A stretch of DNA of 44,389 nt from an uncultured Ruminococcus sp. (GCA_934359255.1 CAKRLG010000020.1:1-44389), one strand, 5' to 3'; positions 32,970 to 42,592 are shown, counted from the stretch's first letter. Made by a program: numbers and translations. Notes: generated from the letters alone by a model not told the origin.

Positions 32970-35396
32970 TTACTCGTTCTCTTCTACATACTTCTGAATA
33001 TTTGAAGCATTTACATATTTTTTTGTCTCGTCTCCTTCGATAACTACCAGTGTCGGTGCCTGCATGATGCCGTATCTTGATACCAGTTCCGGGTTTTTCT
33101 CGGCATCGATCAGCTGATACTCTTCTTCCGCTTCTGCAAGCATCTGTTTCGCAATTTTACAGTTCGGACAGGTACTTGTAGTAAACAGATATTTCACACT
33201 GTCCGGATGCTGGATCTTCACATCGTCTTTTGTCATAGTCACCATCGTTCTGGTAGGATGTTTTCCGCCCATCACCGGCTGTTCTTTCTTCACTGCTTCC
33301 GCCGGTTTTGCTGCCGGCGCACCGGAATGAAGGATATCATACACGGTTCTGTTCTTGTATTCTTGCGCTTTCCCGTCATTCCAGTTCTGTACCGGACGAT
33401 AGTATCCTGTAATTCGGCTGTAGACCTCTGCCTTCTTGCCACAGGTCGGACAAGTGAAATGTTCTCCCGCAATATAACCATGTTCTTTACATACCGAATA
33501 AGTCGGTGACAGGGTATAATAAGGCAGACGATAATTTTCCGCAATCTTTCTTACCAGTGTGGCTGCTGCCTTCCAGTCCGGAAGTTTTTCTCCCAGAAAC
33601 GCATGAAAGACCGTACCGGACGTATACAGAGTCTGCAGTTCATCCTGCACATCCAGTGCATCAAAAATATCAGAAGTATAGTCTACCGGCAGGTGAGAGC
33701 TGTTGGTATAGTACGGAGTATCTCCTTCATGGCCTGCAGTAATAATATCCGGATAATGTTTCTTATCATGTTTGGCCAAACGATATGCGGTGGATTCTGC
33801 CGGTGTTGCCTCCAGGTTATACAGTTCACCGTATTCTTCCTGATAATCGGACAGCCGCTCTCTCATATGGTTCAGAACATCTTTTGTAAACTTCTGTGTC
33901 TTCTCATCAGCCATATCTGCACGAAGCCATCTTGCATTCAGTCCTGCTTCATTCATGCCCACCAGACCGATGGTGGAAAAATGATTGTCGAAGCTTCCCA
34001 GATAGCGTTTGGTATACGGATACAGCCCCTCATCCAGCAGTTTTCCGATCACTTCTCTCTTGATATGCAGAGAACGTGCGGAAACATCCATCAGACGATC
34101 CAGTCGCTGATAAAATTCATCCTCGTCCTGGGACAGATAAGCGATCCGCGGCATATTGATGGTTACCACGCCCACAGAACCGGTGCTTTCACCGGAACCA
34201 AAGTATCCTCCGGTCTTTTTACGCAGTTCTCTCAGATCCAGACGCAGACGGCAGCACATACTTCTTACATCACTTGGCTGCATATCACTGTTGATATAAT
34301 TGGAAAAATAAGGCGTTCCGTACTTGGATGTCATCTCAAAGAGCAGACGGTTGTTTTCTGTATCAGACCAGTCAAATTCTTTTGTGATGGAGTAGGTCGG
34401 AATCGGATACTGGAATCCTCTGCCATTGGCATCTCCTTCGATCATGGTCTCGATAAATGCCTTGTTGACCATATCCATCTCCTGTTTACAGTCTTTATAC
34501 TTAAAGTCCATCTCTTTTCCGCCAACGATTGCCGGAAGTTCTGCCAGATCATCCGGTACAGTCCAGTCCAGTGTGATATTGGAAAACGGAGCCTGTGTTC
34601 CCCAGCGACTGGGTGTGTTCACACCATAGATAAAGGCTTCGATACATTTTTTCACTTCCGGATAAGTCAGATGGTCTGCCTTTACGAAAGGTGCCAGATA
34701 AGTATCAAAAGAAGAAAATGCCTGTGCACCTGCCCATTCATTCTGCATGATGCCAAGGAAATTGACCATCTGGTTACACAGAACACTCAGATGTTTCGCC
34801 GGAGCAGAAGTAATCTTACCTTCTATTCCTCCTAATCCCTCTTTGATCAGCTGTTTTAATGACCAGCCGGCACAATATCCGGTCAGCATGGAAAGATCGT
34901 GAATATGGATATCTGCGTTTCGGTGTGCATCTGCAATCTCTTTGTCGTAGATTTCAGATAACCAGTAATTTGCCGTTACTGCTCCGGAATTGCTTAAGAT
35001 CAGTCCGCCCACGGAATAGGTAACCGTAGAATTTTCTTTTACACGCCAGTCTTCTACTTTCACATAACTGTTTACGATTTCTTTATAATCCAGGATCGTA
35101 GACTTCATATTTCTTACTTTTTCTCTCTGCTTGCGATACAGGATATAGGCCTTCGCCACCTCAGAATATCCGCACTGGATCAGCACATTTTCCACGCTGT
35201 CCTGAATGTCCTCCACAGATACCTGATCTTTTTTTATCTTTTTCTGGAAATCTGCGGTTACCCGTAGTCCCAGCATCTCCATCATATCCGGTGTATACTG
35301 TTTTTCCTGTGCCTGGAAAGCTTTCTCGATTGCCTGGGTAATCTTACTCAGCTGAAATGCTGCAACTTCTCCATCACGTTTTATCACATTAAACAT
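32970..35396 (-). CDS. nrdD: Anaerobic ribonucleoside-triphosphate reductase with C-terminal redoxin domain
   Basis: Class III, glycyl-radical ribonucleotide reductase making dNTPs without oxygen. ATP-cone at residues 1-93, then the barrel with C174 (GYCAGW) and the C381-C382 pair (SMCCRLRL), a zinc site C636-x2-H639 ... C649-x2-C652, and the glycyl-radical motif RITGYYRP with G664. After a Pro/Ala/Lys linker (about 690-733), residues 735-808 form a thioredoxin/glutaredoxin-like domain with active site C743-P-N-C746 and cis-proline motif QAPT. This fused redoxin is the likely electron donor. 808 residues exceeds the roughly 700 of stand-alone NrdD. The activase gene nrdG is not in the window. 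Confidence 0.95.
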   Translation of the reverse strand: MFNVIKRDGEVAAFQLSKITQAIEKAFQAQEKQYTPDMMEMLGLRVTADFQKKIKKDQVSVEDIQDSVENVLIQCGYSEVAKAYILYRKQREKVRNMKSTILDYKEIVNSYVKVEDWRVKENSTVTYSVGGLILSNSGAVTANYWLSEIYDKEIADAHRNADIHIHDLSMLTGYCAGWSLKQLIKEGLGGIEGKITSAPAKHLSVLCNQMVNFLGIMQNEWAGAQAFSSFDTYLAPFVKADHLTYPEVKKCIEAFIYGVNTPSRWGTQAPFSNITLDWTVPDDLAELPAIVGGKEMDFKYKDCKQEMDMVNKAFIETMIEGDANGRGFQYPIPTYSITKEFDWSDTENNRLLFEMTSKYGTPYFSNYINSDMQPSDVRSMCCRLRLDLRELRKKTGGYFGSGESTGSVGVVTINMPRIAYLSQDEDEFYQRLDRLMDVSARSLHIKREVIGKLLDEGLYPYTKRYLGSFDNHFSTIGLVGMNEAGLNARWLRADMADEKTQKFTKDVLNHMRERLSDYQEEYGELYNLEATPAESTAYRLAKHDKKHYPDIITAGHEGDTPYYTNSSHLPVDYTSDIFDALDVQDELQTLYTSGTVFHAFLGEKLPDWKAAATLVRKIAENYRLPYYTLSPTYSVCKEHGYIAGEHFTCPTCGKKAEVYSRITGYYRPVQNWNDGKAQEYKNRTVYDILHSGAPAAKPAEAVKKEQPVMGGKHPTRTMVTMTKDDVKIQHPDSVKYLFTTSTCPNCKIAKQMLAEAEEEYQLIDAEKNPELVSRYGIMQAPTLVVIEGDETKKYVNASNIQKYVEENE

Positions 35397-35496
35397 TGTT
35401 CCATCCTCTTTTCCTGTTGCTTTTACAGGCTATACTTTTACGTTCACCTGTTTTTTGACCCTTTCACGATTATTTCTTTCGGATGTGTCGATTACT

Positions 35497-35525
35497 ATAG
35501 TAGCAAACCAATTATCCTCTGTCAA
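35497..35525 (-). promoter_or_regulatory. nrdD promoter
   Basis: Minus strand perfect TTGACA (35520-35525), 17 bases, TACTAT (35497-35502). Predicted start near 35490 gives a leader of about 95 bases. Ten bases upstream begin two NrdR boxes. Confidence 0.78.
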
Positions 35526-35534
35526 TACAAAAAA

Positions 35535-35580
35535 CTACCATATATTGTGTCGTAATTTCTACTTGCACAATATATGGTAT
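35535..35580. promoter_or_regulatory. Two NrdR boxes upstream of nrdD
   Basis: Two 16-base elements, 35535-35550 (ending ACCATATATTGTGT) and 35565-35580 (GCACAATATATGGTAT), match the NrdR consensus ACACWATATATWGTGT at about 13-14 positions each. They are spaced 30 bases start to start, three helical turns, as typical for NrdR. Together they also form a perfect 13-base inverted repeat. NrdR, a Zn/ATP-cone repressor, would silence nrdD when dATP is high; nrdR itself is not in the window. Confidence 0.82.
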
Positions 35581-35599
35581 GAATGTTATGTAACCTTAT

Positions 35600-35648
35600 A
35601 AAGAGGGAAAAGCACCTTTCTATAAGGGTTCGCCCTCTTTTTTCTTCT
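35600..35648 (+). terminator. Plus-strand terminator-like hairpin between nrdD and hflX
   Basis: AAAGAGGG (35600-35607) pairs with CCCTCTTT (35633-35640), with an inner ACCTTT/AAGGGT helix, followed by TTTTCTTCTTTTC on the plus strand. On the minus strand the hairpin follows the hflX stop but is trailed by ATAAGG, so it is a poor terminator for hflX. No gene on the plus strand precedes it. Confidence 0.55.
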
Positions 35649-35652
35649 TTTC

Positions 35653-36888
35653 TCAGATCTGACTGTAAACCTCCATCGGCACATAAGCCTTTACAGAAAT
35701 TCCTTCTGCCAGAAATTCTTCCTGCATCACCTGTCCATATCTTCGGATCCGGGCAATACTTCCTGCCTGATCATACGGAACCAGACGTTCAATATAAATC
35801 TGTCCTTCACGCAAAACCTCCGCAAGAAGTTCTTTCAGTTCCTCAAGTCCCTGTCCATTCTTTGCCGAAATCTGAAGTACATGATCTGCCTGAAAATCCC
35901 TCAGCTGTTCTTTATCCGTACACAGGTCCTGTTTGTTAAACAGAGTGATCACTTTCTTGTCCGACACCCCAAGCTGGCGCAATGTATCATAAACCACCTG
36001 CATATGTTCATCCATCTGAGGATTGGAAGCATCTACCACATGGAGAATCATATCTGCATATTTTGCTTCCTCCAATGTACTTTTAAAGGCCTCGATCAGA
36101 TGATGCGGTAATTTTCGAATAAATCCTACCGTATCTGTCAGAAGAATCTGCTGTCTGCCCGGAAGATCCAGTGCTCTTGTGGTTGGATCCAGCGTGGCAA
36201 ATAACTGATCTTCCTCAAGAACCCCTGCCTGTGTCATCGTATTGAGCAGTGTGGATTTTCCTGCGTTCGTATATCCCACGATTGCCGCCACCTTCACCTG
36301 ACTCTTATCCCGCTGACTGCGGATCAGTTCCCTGTGCTTCTGCACCTGCTCCAGCTGTTCTTTCAGCTGACCGATCCGACTGTGGATCAGTCGACGGTCC
36401 ATCTCCAGCTTTTTCTCACCCGGACCACGGGTACCAATACCACCTCCGAGACGGGACAGCGATGCACGCATGCCAACCAGTCTTGCCGCCCGGTACTTTA
36501 ACTGTGCAAGTTCTACCTGAATCTTTCCTTCGCTGGTCTTTGCCCGCTGCGCAAAGATGTCCAGAATCACCATAGTTCTGTCCATCACCTTACATTCCAG
36601 TTCCTGCTCCAGATTATTTAACTGTGCCGGTGAGAGTTCATCATCACAGATCACACCGGTGGCATCCAAATCATACAACAACTCTTTCAGTTCATCCAGC
36701 TTCCCCTTTCCCAGATAGGTTGCCGGATGAATGGTTTCTCTGCTTTGCATGATCGTTCCAACAGTTACAGCCCCGGCTGTCTCTGCCAGTTCTCTCAGTT
36801 CATATAAAGATTGTACGGTATCATCAGACTCATACGTCTGTACACCTGCCAGAATCACTCGTTCCAGCTGTTCCCCCATCTCATACAT
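35653..36888 (-). CDS. hflX: Ribosome-associated GTPase HflX
   Basis: GTPase that splits stalled ribosomes, especially after heat or antibiotic stress. 411 residues: N-terminal HflX domain (ATYLGKGKLDEL, NLEQELECKVMDRTMVILDIFAQRA), glycine-rich GGGIGTRGPGEKKLE linker, then the G domain with G1 GYTNAGKST (205-213), G3 DTVGF, G4 NKQD and G5 SAKNG. C-terminal domain is short. AGGAGGAAAAATC precedes the ATG; 11 bases after the TPR gene. Confidence 0.95.
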   Translation of the reverse strand: MYEMGEQLERVILAGVQTYESDDTVQSLYELRELAETAGAVTVGTIMQSRETIHPATYLGKGKLDELKELLYDLDATGVICDDELSPAQLNNLEQELECKVMDRTMVILDIFAQRAKTSEGKIQVELAQLKYRAARLVGMRASLSRLGGGIGTRGPGEKKLEMDRRLIHSRIGQLKEQLEQVQKHRELIRSQRDKSQVKVAAIVGYTNAGKSTLLNTMTQAGVLEEDQLFATLDPTTRALDLPGRQQILLTDTVGFIRKLPHHLIEAFKSTLEEAKYADMILHVVDASNPQMDEHMQVVYDTLRQLGVSDKKVITLFNKQDLCTDKEQLRDFQADHVLQISAKNGQGLEELKELLAEVLREGQIYIERLVPYDQAGSIARIRRYGQVMQEEFLAEGISVKAYVPMEVYSQI

Positions 36889-36899
36889 GATTTTTCCTC

Positions 36900-37934
36900 C
36901 TATCTTGTAGAAAGAAACTCGTTCTCCCGAAGAGCCGCTTCATCTTCCGGATACTGTTCCAGATATGTCTTCATCTTTTCTTTTGCTGTGGCAAAATCCC
37001 GTTTATATTCATAGGCCACAATTTCATTATAAAGCAGACCCTGTTCGTCCTCTTTTGAATTTTCCTTCAGTCCCTGTGCGATATTCTCCAGCGCACTGTC
37101 ATATGCACCATCATAAATATCACACATTGCCAGTCCGTTATAGGCCTTGGCTCCCTGCTCACTCTTTTGCAGATATTCCTGATACATGGATCTGGCACTT
37201 GCCGGATCTTCCATCTCCAGATATACCCGGCCCAAAAGCAGCATGGCATCCTCATATCCCTGTTCCATCGCTGTTTTCAGTTCATCTCTGGCTGCTTCAT
37301 AATTTTTTTCATATTCGTAGATTCTTCCTCTGTGATAGCAATCTTCTCCGTCCTGCGGTTCTAACTCCAGAGCCATCTTCAGATAGGCATCACCATCTAC
37401 TGCCTTGTTGTGATCCACATAAATCTGATAAATATTAATATACAGATTATAATCTTCACAGCCTTCCAATGCTCGCTGAAAATCTTTCTCGGCATTTTTA
37501 TAATCTTCCATGGAAATATATGCCTTTCCTCTCAGAAAGAATGCCTGTTCGTCTTCTCCGGCCTTCAGTATCTCGCTGTATACTTCAATCGCTTTATCTA
37601 TCTCACCATAATCCATACGTGCCTGGGCAAGATAAAACTGTACATCTTTTTTAAATTCTTTGTCCGGATCATCCATATTATTCAGACTTCTCGAAAAAGC
37701 GGCAATCGCCTCCGGATAGGCCTGTTCTGAATAATAGGCTATTCCTTCTGCCCGATAACTTTCTGCCAGCCTGCTGTTCTGATCGATCACCTGCTGAAAT
37801 TCATTTACTGCAGTAGTGTAATCTTTTTTTTCCATAGCCGTCCAGCCGCTTTCATAATGTTGTGCCGCATTATTTTTCCCACAGCCGCAGAACACCATCA
37901 GCGCGCATCCAATCGCCAGTACCTCTTTTCTCAT
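36900..37934 (-). CDS. TPR-repeat lipoprotein
   Basis: 344 residues. Signal peptide with a lipobox-like FCGC ending at C18, then eight or more tetratricopeptide repeats over about residues 27-340 (for example YESGWTAMEKKDYTTAVNEFQQVI and FFLRGKAYISMEDYKNAEKDFQRAL). TPR arrays mediate protein contacts; the partner is unknown. Its start overlaps the glmM stop as ATGA, so it is translated with the cell-wall precursor enzyme, and it is anchored outside the membrane. A link to envelope synthesis is inferred only from this. Confidence 0.82.
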   Translation of the reverse strand: MRKEVLAIGCALMVFCGCGKNNAAQHYESGWTAMEKKDYTTAVNEFQQVIDQNSRLAESYRAEGIAYYSEQAYPEAIAAFSRSLNNMDDPDKEFKKDVQFYLAQARMDYGEIDKAIEVYSEILKAGEDEQAFFLRGKAYISMEDYKNAEKDFQRALEGCEDYNLYINIYQIYVDHNKAVDGDAYLKMALELEPQDGEDCYHRGRIYEYEKNYEAARDELKTAMEQGYEDAMLLLGRVYLEMEDPASARSMYQEYLQKSEQGAKAYNGLAMCDIYDGAYDSALENIAQGLKENSKEDEQGLLYNEIVAYEYKRDFATAKEKMKTYLEQYPEDEAALRENEFLSTR

Positions 37935-39277
37935 GACAAAATCAGTCCCTCTTTGTCCATCACATCAATCACCCGCTGTACCATTTCACGACAGATCGCA
38001 TCTTTTTTCGCTTCTACCATAACACGAATTACCGGTTCAGTTCCACTCTCCCGCACAAGAATTCTTCCGTCTTCTCCTAATTCTTTCTCCACCGAGGCAA
38101 CTGCCTTCTTTACTTCTTCGTTGTTTCTTGCAGCCGTTTTATTGGCAACACGAACATTTTCCAGAAGCTGCGGATAAATAGAAACTTCTGATGCAAGAGT
38201 ATTTAATAACTGTTTTTTCTCAATGATAACTTCCATCAGCATCAAAGATGTCAGGATTCCATCTCCGGTAGTAGCATGTTTGCTGAAAATAATATGTCCG
38301 GACTGTTCACCGCCGAGACTGTGTCCCTTTGCCATCATGTTTTCACAGACATATTTATCTCCTACTGCAGTTTTTTCGTACCGGATACCTTCCCTGTCAC
38401 AAGCTTTATAAAGACCAAGATTGGACATAATCGTAGTGACAATGGTATTATTTTCCAGTTTTCCGGTCTCTTTCATATATTTTCCACAAATATACAGGAT
38501 CAGATCTCCGTCAACTACATTTCCCAGATGATCCACAGCGATACACCGATCTGCATCTCCGTCATATGCAAATCCCACATCCAGATGTTTTTCTTTGACA
38601 AATTGCTGCAGCACTTCGATATGTGTTGATCCACAGTTCGTATTGATGTTCGTTCCATCCGGCTCATTATTGATGACATAGGTTTTTGCTCCCAGTGCAT
38701 CAAACACACTCTTAGCTACAGAGGAGGCACTTCCATTCGAACAGTCCAATCCCACTCTGTAGTTTTTGAAGGAACGGGTAGGAATGGAAATCAGATAGCC
38801 GATATAACGATTTCTTCCGGCCGCAAAATCCACCGTCCTACCAATCTTTTCTTTTGTTGCAAACGGAATCTTCGGAACATCATCATCAATATATCCTTCA
38901 ATCATGGCTTCCACTTCCGCATCCATCTTTTGCCCGTTTCCACCAATGATCTTGATGCCGTTATCATAAAATGGATTGTGGCTTGCAGAAATCATAATTC
39001 CACAGTCGAAATTTTCCGTCCGCACTACATAGGAAACGCTTGGTGTGGTGGTTACATGAAGCAGATACGCATCCGCACCGGAAGCAGTCAGTCCTGCAAC
39101 CAGAGAATACTCAAACATGTAACTGCTTCTTCTTGTATCTTTTCCGATCACAATCTGTGCTTTGTGTTCTCTTCCGTAATACCATCCAAGGAATCTTCCT
39201 ACTTTATAAGCGTGTTCCACAGTCAGATCCACATTGGCTTCTCCACGAAAACCATCGGTACCAAAATATTTTCCCAT
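37931..39277 (-). CDS. glmM: Phosphoglucosamine mutase
   Basis: Converts glucosamine 6-phosphate to glucosamine 1-phosphate for UDP-GlcNAc and peptidoglycan. 448 residues. Phospho-serine S99 in ISASHNP, Mg-binding DGDADRC, sugar-binding GGEQSGH and phosphate-binding RESGTEPVIRVM are all intact. 36 bases after prfA. Confidence 0.97.
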   Translation of the reverse strand: MGKYFGTDGFRGEANVDLTVEHAYKVGRFLGWYYGREHKAQIVIGKDTRRSSYMFEYSLVAGLTASGADAYLLHVTTTPSVSYVVRTENFDCGIMISASHNPFYDNGIKIIGGNGQKMDAEVEAMIEGYIDDDVPKIPFATKEKIGRTVDFAAGRNRYIGYLISIPTRSFKNYRVGLDCSNGSASSVAKSVFDALGAKTYVINNEPDGTNINTNCGSTHIEVLQQFVKEKHLDVGFAYDGDADRCIAVDHLGNVVDGDLILYICGKYMKETGKLENNTIVTTIMSNLGLYKACDREGIRYEKTAVGDKYVCENMMAKGHSLGGEQSGHIIFSKHATTGDGILTSLMLMEVIIEKKQLLNTLASEVSIYPQLLENVRVANKTAARNNEEVKKAVASVEKELGEDGRILVRESGTEPVIRVMVEAKKDAICREMVQRVIDVMDKEGLILS

Positions 39278-39313
39278 GATGTTTCCTCCGATCCTTTTAT
39301 TTATATATTTTGT

Positions 39314-40384
39314 TTATTGATTCATTTTTGCCAGCTTTGCTGTCTGGTCTGCTGCAATCAGGCTGTCAATGATCTCATCCAGATCGCCATTTAAGATTGC
39401 ATCCAGACGATGCAGGGTCAATTTGATTCTGTGATCTGTCACACGACCCTGCGGAAAGTTATAGGTACGGATCTTCTCGGAACGGTCTCCGGTACCTACC
39501 TGGCTTCTTCTTGCTTCCGCTTCTTCGTCATGACGTTTCTGCAGCTCCATATCATACAGACGGGAACGCAGAACACGCAGAGCCTTATCTCTGTTTTTAA
39601 GCTGTGATTTTTCATCCTGGCAGGAAATTACAATACCGGTCGGGATATGAGTCAGACGTACCGCGGAGTCTGTGGTGTTGACACACTGTCCACCGTTACC
39701 GGACGCACGGAACACATCAAACTTACAGTCATTCAGATCCAGCTGGAAATCAATTTCTTCTGCTTCCGGCATGATTGCTACAGTAATCGTAGAAGTATGG
39801 ATACGTCCACCGGACTCTGTCTCCGGTACACGCTGTACACGGTGCACACCGCTTTCGTACTTCAGACGGGAATATGCCCCTGCACCATTGATCATAAAAG
39901 TAACTTCCTTGAAACCGCCGATCCCGTTTTCATTCAGAGACATCAGCTCGGTTTTCCATCTGCGGGACTCTGCATATTTTACATACATACGATAGATTTC
40001 AGCGGCAAATAAAGCAGCCTCGTCACCACCGGCGCCGGCACGTATCTCAACGATAACATTCTTACTGTCATTCGGATCTTTAGGCAGTAACAGGATCTTA
40101 AGTTCTGTCTCCAGTTCTTCAATTCTGCTTTTTGCATCTGCCAGCTCTTCTTTCAGCATCTCACGCATCTCTTCGTCAGATTCTTCATCCAGCATCATCA
40201 GACTCTCTTCCACTGTCTGCTGACACGCTTTATATTCTTTGTATGCATCCACAATTGGCTGCAGTTCGCTCTGTTCCTTCATCAGTTTCTGGAAACGTGC
40301 CGGATCATTTGCAACTCCCGGCTCATTTAATTCGCTTAAAATTTCTTCCAGACGAACCAGCAGATCTTCTAATTTATCAAACAT
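39314..40384 (-). CDS. prfA: Peptide chain release factor 1
   Basis: Reads UAA and UAG and triggers peptide release. The GGQ motif is at 231-233; the anticodon-mimic PxT tripeptide is PET at 187-189 ([12 protein letters not shown]), a variation of the more usual PAT/PVT. 356 residues. Target of PrmC, which methylates the GGQ glutamine and is encoded directly upstream. Confidence 0.97.
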   Translation of the reverse strand: MFDKLEDLLVRLEEILSELNEPGVANDPARFQKLMKEQSELQPIVDAYKEYKACQQTVEESLMMLDEESDEEMREMLKEELADAKSRIEELETELKILLLPKDPNDSKNVIVEIRAGAGGDEAALFAAEIYRMYVKYAESRRWKTELMSLNENGIGGFKEVTFMINGAGAYSRLKYESGVHRVQRVPETESGGRIHTSTITVAIMPEAEEIDFQLDLNDCKFDVFRASGNGGQCVNTTDSAVRLTHIPTGIVISCQDEKSQLKNRDKALRVLRSRLYDMELQKRHDEEAEARRSQVGTGDRSEKIRTYNFPQGRVTDHRIKLTLHRLDAILNGDLDEIIDSLIAADQTAKLAKMNQ

Positions 40385-40449
40385 TTATTTTCCTCCTGGT
40401 ATATTTCGCAACCGTTCCATACTCTCACAGTTACGATTCAAAATGCATT

Positions 40450-41295
40450 TCAATTTTTCTTTTTCTGTCCAACAGCTACCCGGTCAAGTCCTGCCAGATC
40501 TTTGATGATCTTTACCTGTTCATAGCCGGCTTCTGTCATCATTTCTTTCAGTGCCTCTCCCTGATCATATCCGATTTCAAAGCAGAGCCATCCGCCCTGT
40601 TCCAGATATTCACCTGCCTGCGCCACAATCTTCCGGTAAAAATATAACCCGTCTTCCATTCCGTCAAGTGCCAGTATCGGCTCATGATCCCGTACCTCCG
40701 GCATCAGTCCCTCCAGTTCTTTCGTGGCAATATATGGGGGATTCGACACGATCACATCATAAACTCCCTCAACATCCGCAAACAGATCACTCTCTCTGAA
40801 ATCCGCTGTAAGCCCCATCCTGTTTCTGTTTGCAATTGCAACCTGCAGAGCATCTTTGGAAATATCTACCCCTGTTGCTTCGCTGATCCTGTCCTTACAT
40901 TCTTCCAGTAAGCTCAACAAAATACAGCCGCTTCCGGTACATACGTCTAATAACCGACATCCCGGCATAATATGTTTTTTGGTCTCCTCCACCAGAACTT
41001 CCGTATCGAATCGCGGAATCAGCACGCTGGAATTTACCAGAAATTCATACCCCATAAACCAGGCTTTTCCGGTCAGATATTGTACCGGAATCCGTTTTGC
41101 CCGATCCAGGATCATCTCTTCATATCTTTTTTGTACATCCGAATCTATTTTATCAGTTCCATGAAGAAAATAATAGCTTTTTTCTATCCCAAAGACTTCT
41201 TCCATCAGCATCCATGCATCCTGTCCGCTGTCCGGCACTTGGGCTTTCTCCAGTGTTTCACTTCCCCATGAAAGCAATTGTCTCAATGTACTCAT
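40450..41295 (-). CDS. prmC: Release factor glutamine methyltransferase PrmC
   Basis: SAM-dependent N5-glutamine methylation of the GGQ motif in RF1 and RF2. 281 residues: helical N-terminal domain, VQYLTGKAWFMG hinge, SAM motif LLDVCTGSGCILLSL and catalytic NPPY (185-188). Start overlaps the yqhQ stop as ATGA (41292-41295). Confidence 0.96.
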   Translation of the reverse strand: MSTLRQLLSWGSETLEKAQVPDSGQDAWMLMEEVFGIEKSYYFLHGTDKIDSDVQKRYEEMILDRAKRIPVQYLTGKAWFMGYEFLVNSSVLIPRFDTEVLVEETKKHIMPGCRLLDVCTGSGCILLSLLEECKDRISEATGVDISKDALQVAIANRNRMGLTADFRESDLFADVEGVYDVIVSNPPYIATKELEGLMPEVRDHEPILALDGMEDGLYFYRKIVAQAGEYLEQGGWLCFEIGYDQGEALKEMMTEAGYEQVKIIKDLAGLDRVAVGQKKKN

Positions 41296-42242
41296 GATTT
41301 TTCTCCGTATCGTTCCGGAAAGTTCTCTTTCAGATAACTTCTCCAGTCAAATACCGCTTCTACCGCCGCGATGGCAACCTCTGCCATCTCCGGTTCCGGC
41401 TCTCTCGTTGTCAGATGCTGTAACATCAAACCCGGTTTACTCAATAATGCTACAATTTTATTATCACTTCTTCCTGCCAGACGGATGATCTCATAAGATA
41501 CTCCGGCGATAACCGGCATCAGAAGCAGACGGATCACTACCCGCAGTACCGGTGAAGACACCCGGATAAACAAAAAGAAAATAATGCTGACGATCATGAC
41601 AAACAGCAAAAAGCTGGTTCCGCAGCGTTTATGTTCTCTGGAGCTTTTCATTACATTTTCCACATTCAGTTCCAGTCCGTGTTCCACGCAGTTAATACAC
41701 TTATGTTCCGCTCCGTGATACATAAATACTCTCTGAATATCTTTCATTCTGGAAATCAGCAACAGATAACCGAGAAACAGGATCATGCGTACACATGCTT
41801 CTGCAACAGCGATCACACCTTCCGACGTCGTCACATTCCGAAGAAAACCTGCCAGAAAATATGGCAGCATGATAAACAGGGCTATGGAAAATATAACAGA
41901 AAATGTCATCGTTCCATACATCAGCCATTTTTCTTCTTTTTCTTTCTGCTCTTCTGTTTTTTCTTTCCCGGGTTTCTTCGCATCTTCCTCTTCTTCGTCC
42001 TCAATAAAACTTGCCGAATACATCAGACACCGGATCCCCACAACCAAAGATTCAAAAAAAGAAGCCACACCCCGGAAAACAGGCAGTTTCCAAATGCTAC
42101 TGTCTTTTGCCCAGCTCTTGTATGGCTCCACCTTCACCTCGATCTCACCGTCCGGTTTTCTGACACCAATGGAATACTGATCTCCACTGCGCATCATGAT
42201 ACCTTCCATGACGGCCTGACCACCTATATTTGAAGATTTCAT
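41292..42242 (-). CDS. YqhQ-like DUF1385 membrane protein
   Basis: 316 residues. GGQAVMEGIMMRSG near the N-terminus is the DUF1385 hallmark, with YHGAEHKCINCVE in mid-protein. About four to five transmembrane helices lie between residues 115 and 260; an acidic/lysine-rich loop at 80-105 precedes the first. Function unknown; the gene is often found beside rpmE/prmC/prfA in Firmicutes, as here. Confidence 0.88.
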   Translation of the reverse strand: MKSSNIGGQAVMEGIMMRSGDQYSIGVRKPDGEIEVKVEPYKSWAKDSSIWKLPVFRGVASFFESLVVGIRCLMYSASFIEDEEEEDAKKPGKEKTEEQKEKEEKWLMYGTMTFSVIFSIALFIMLPYFLAGFLRNVTTSEGVIAVAEACVRMILFLGYLLLISRMKDIQRVFMYHGAEHKCINCVEHGLELNVENVMKSSREHKRCGTSFLLFVMIVSIIFFLFIRVSSPVLRVVIRLLLMPVIAGVSYEIIRLAGRSDNKIVALLSKPGLMLQHLTTREPEPEMAEVAIAAVEAVFDWRSYLKENFPERYGEKS

Positions 42243-42322
42243 CGTTTCTCCCTTACATTCCTATAGAGAAAAACAGGTTGAGATTTGTAAAAACCTCAAC
42301 CCGCTTGTCTTTTCTTATTGTC

Positions 42323-42526
42323 TTATGCGTTAATGCCGTATTTTTTGTTGAACTTATCAATACGTCCACGAGCTGCAGCAGCTTTCTGCTGACCTGTGTA
42401 GAATGGATGACATTTGGAGCAGATTTCTACGTGGATGTCTTTCTTTGTAGAACCTGTTACGAATGTGTTACCACAGTTGCAGGTTACTGTTGCCTGATAA
42501 TAATCTGGATGGATTCCTTCTCTCAT
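42323..42526 (-). CDS. rpmE: 50S ribosomal protein L31 (zinc-binding form)
   Basis: 67-residue protein bridging the subunits. C16, C18, C36 and C39 form the zinc site, so this is the C+ paralogue and would serve as a zinc store; a zinc-free paralogue is not in the window. The start at 42526 follows AGAGGTGAAAGAA, in preference to an in-frame ATG at 42544. Own promoter at 42593-42621. Confidence 0.96.
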   Translation of the reverse strand: MREGIHPDYYQATVTCNCGNTFVTGSTKKDIHVEICSKCHPFYTGQQKAAAARGRIDKFNKKYGINA

Positions 42527-42592
42527 TTCTTTCACCTCTTCCAATTTTCTTATATATATTTTACTATTTTCTCAAATTTAAACAGCTTGTAA

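Noticed and set aside
33603..34835. 410-codon plus-strand ORF opposite nrdD
   Set aside because: Antisense shadow of a conserved gene, without ribosome-binding site or family resemblance.
35397..35490. nrdD leader examined for a cobalamin or other riboswitch
   Set aside because: No conserved riboswitch core or terminator/antiterminator pair was recognised; control is better explained by NrdR boxes.
35583..35939. 118-codon plus-strand ORF starting beside the NrdR boxes
   Set aside because: It runs through a terminator hairpin and antisense to hflX; no ribosome-binding site.
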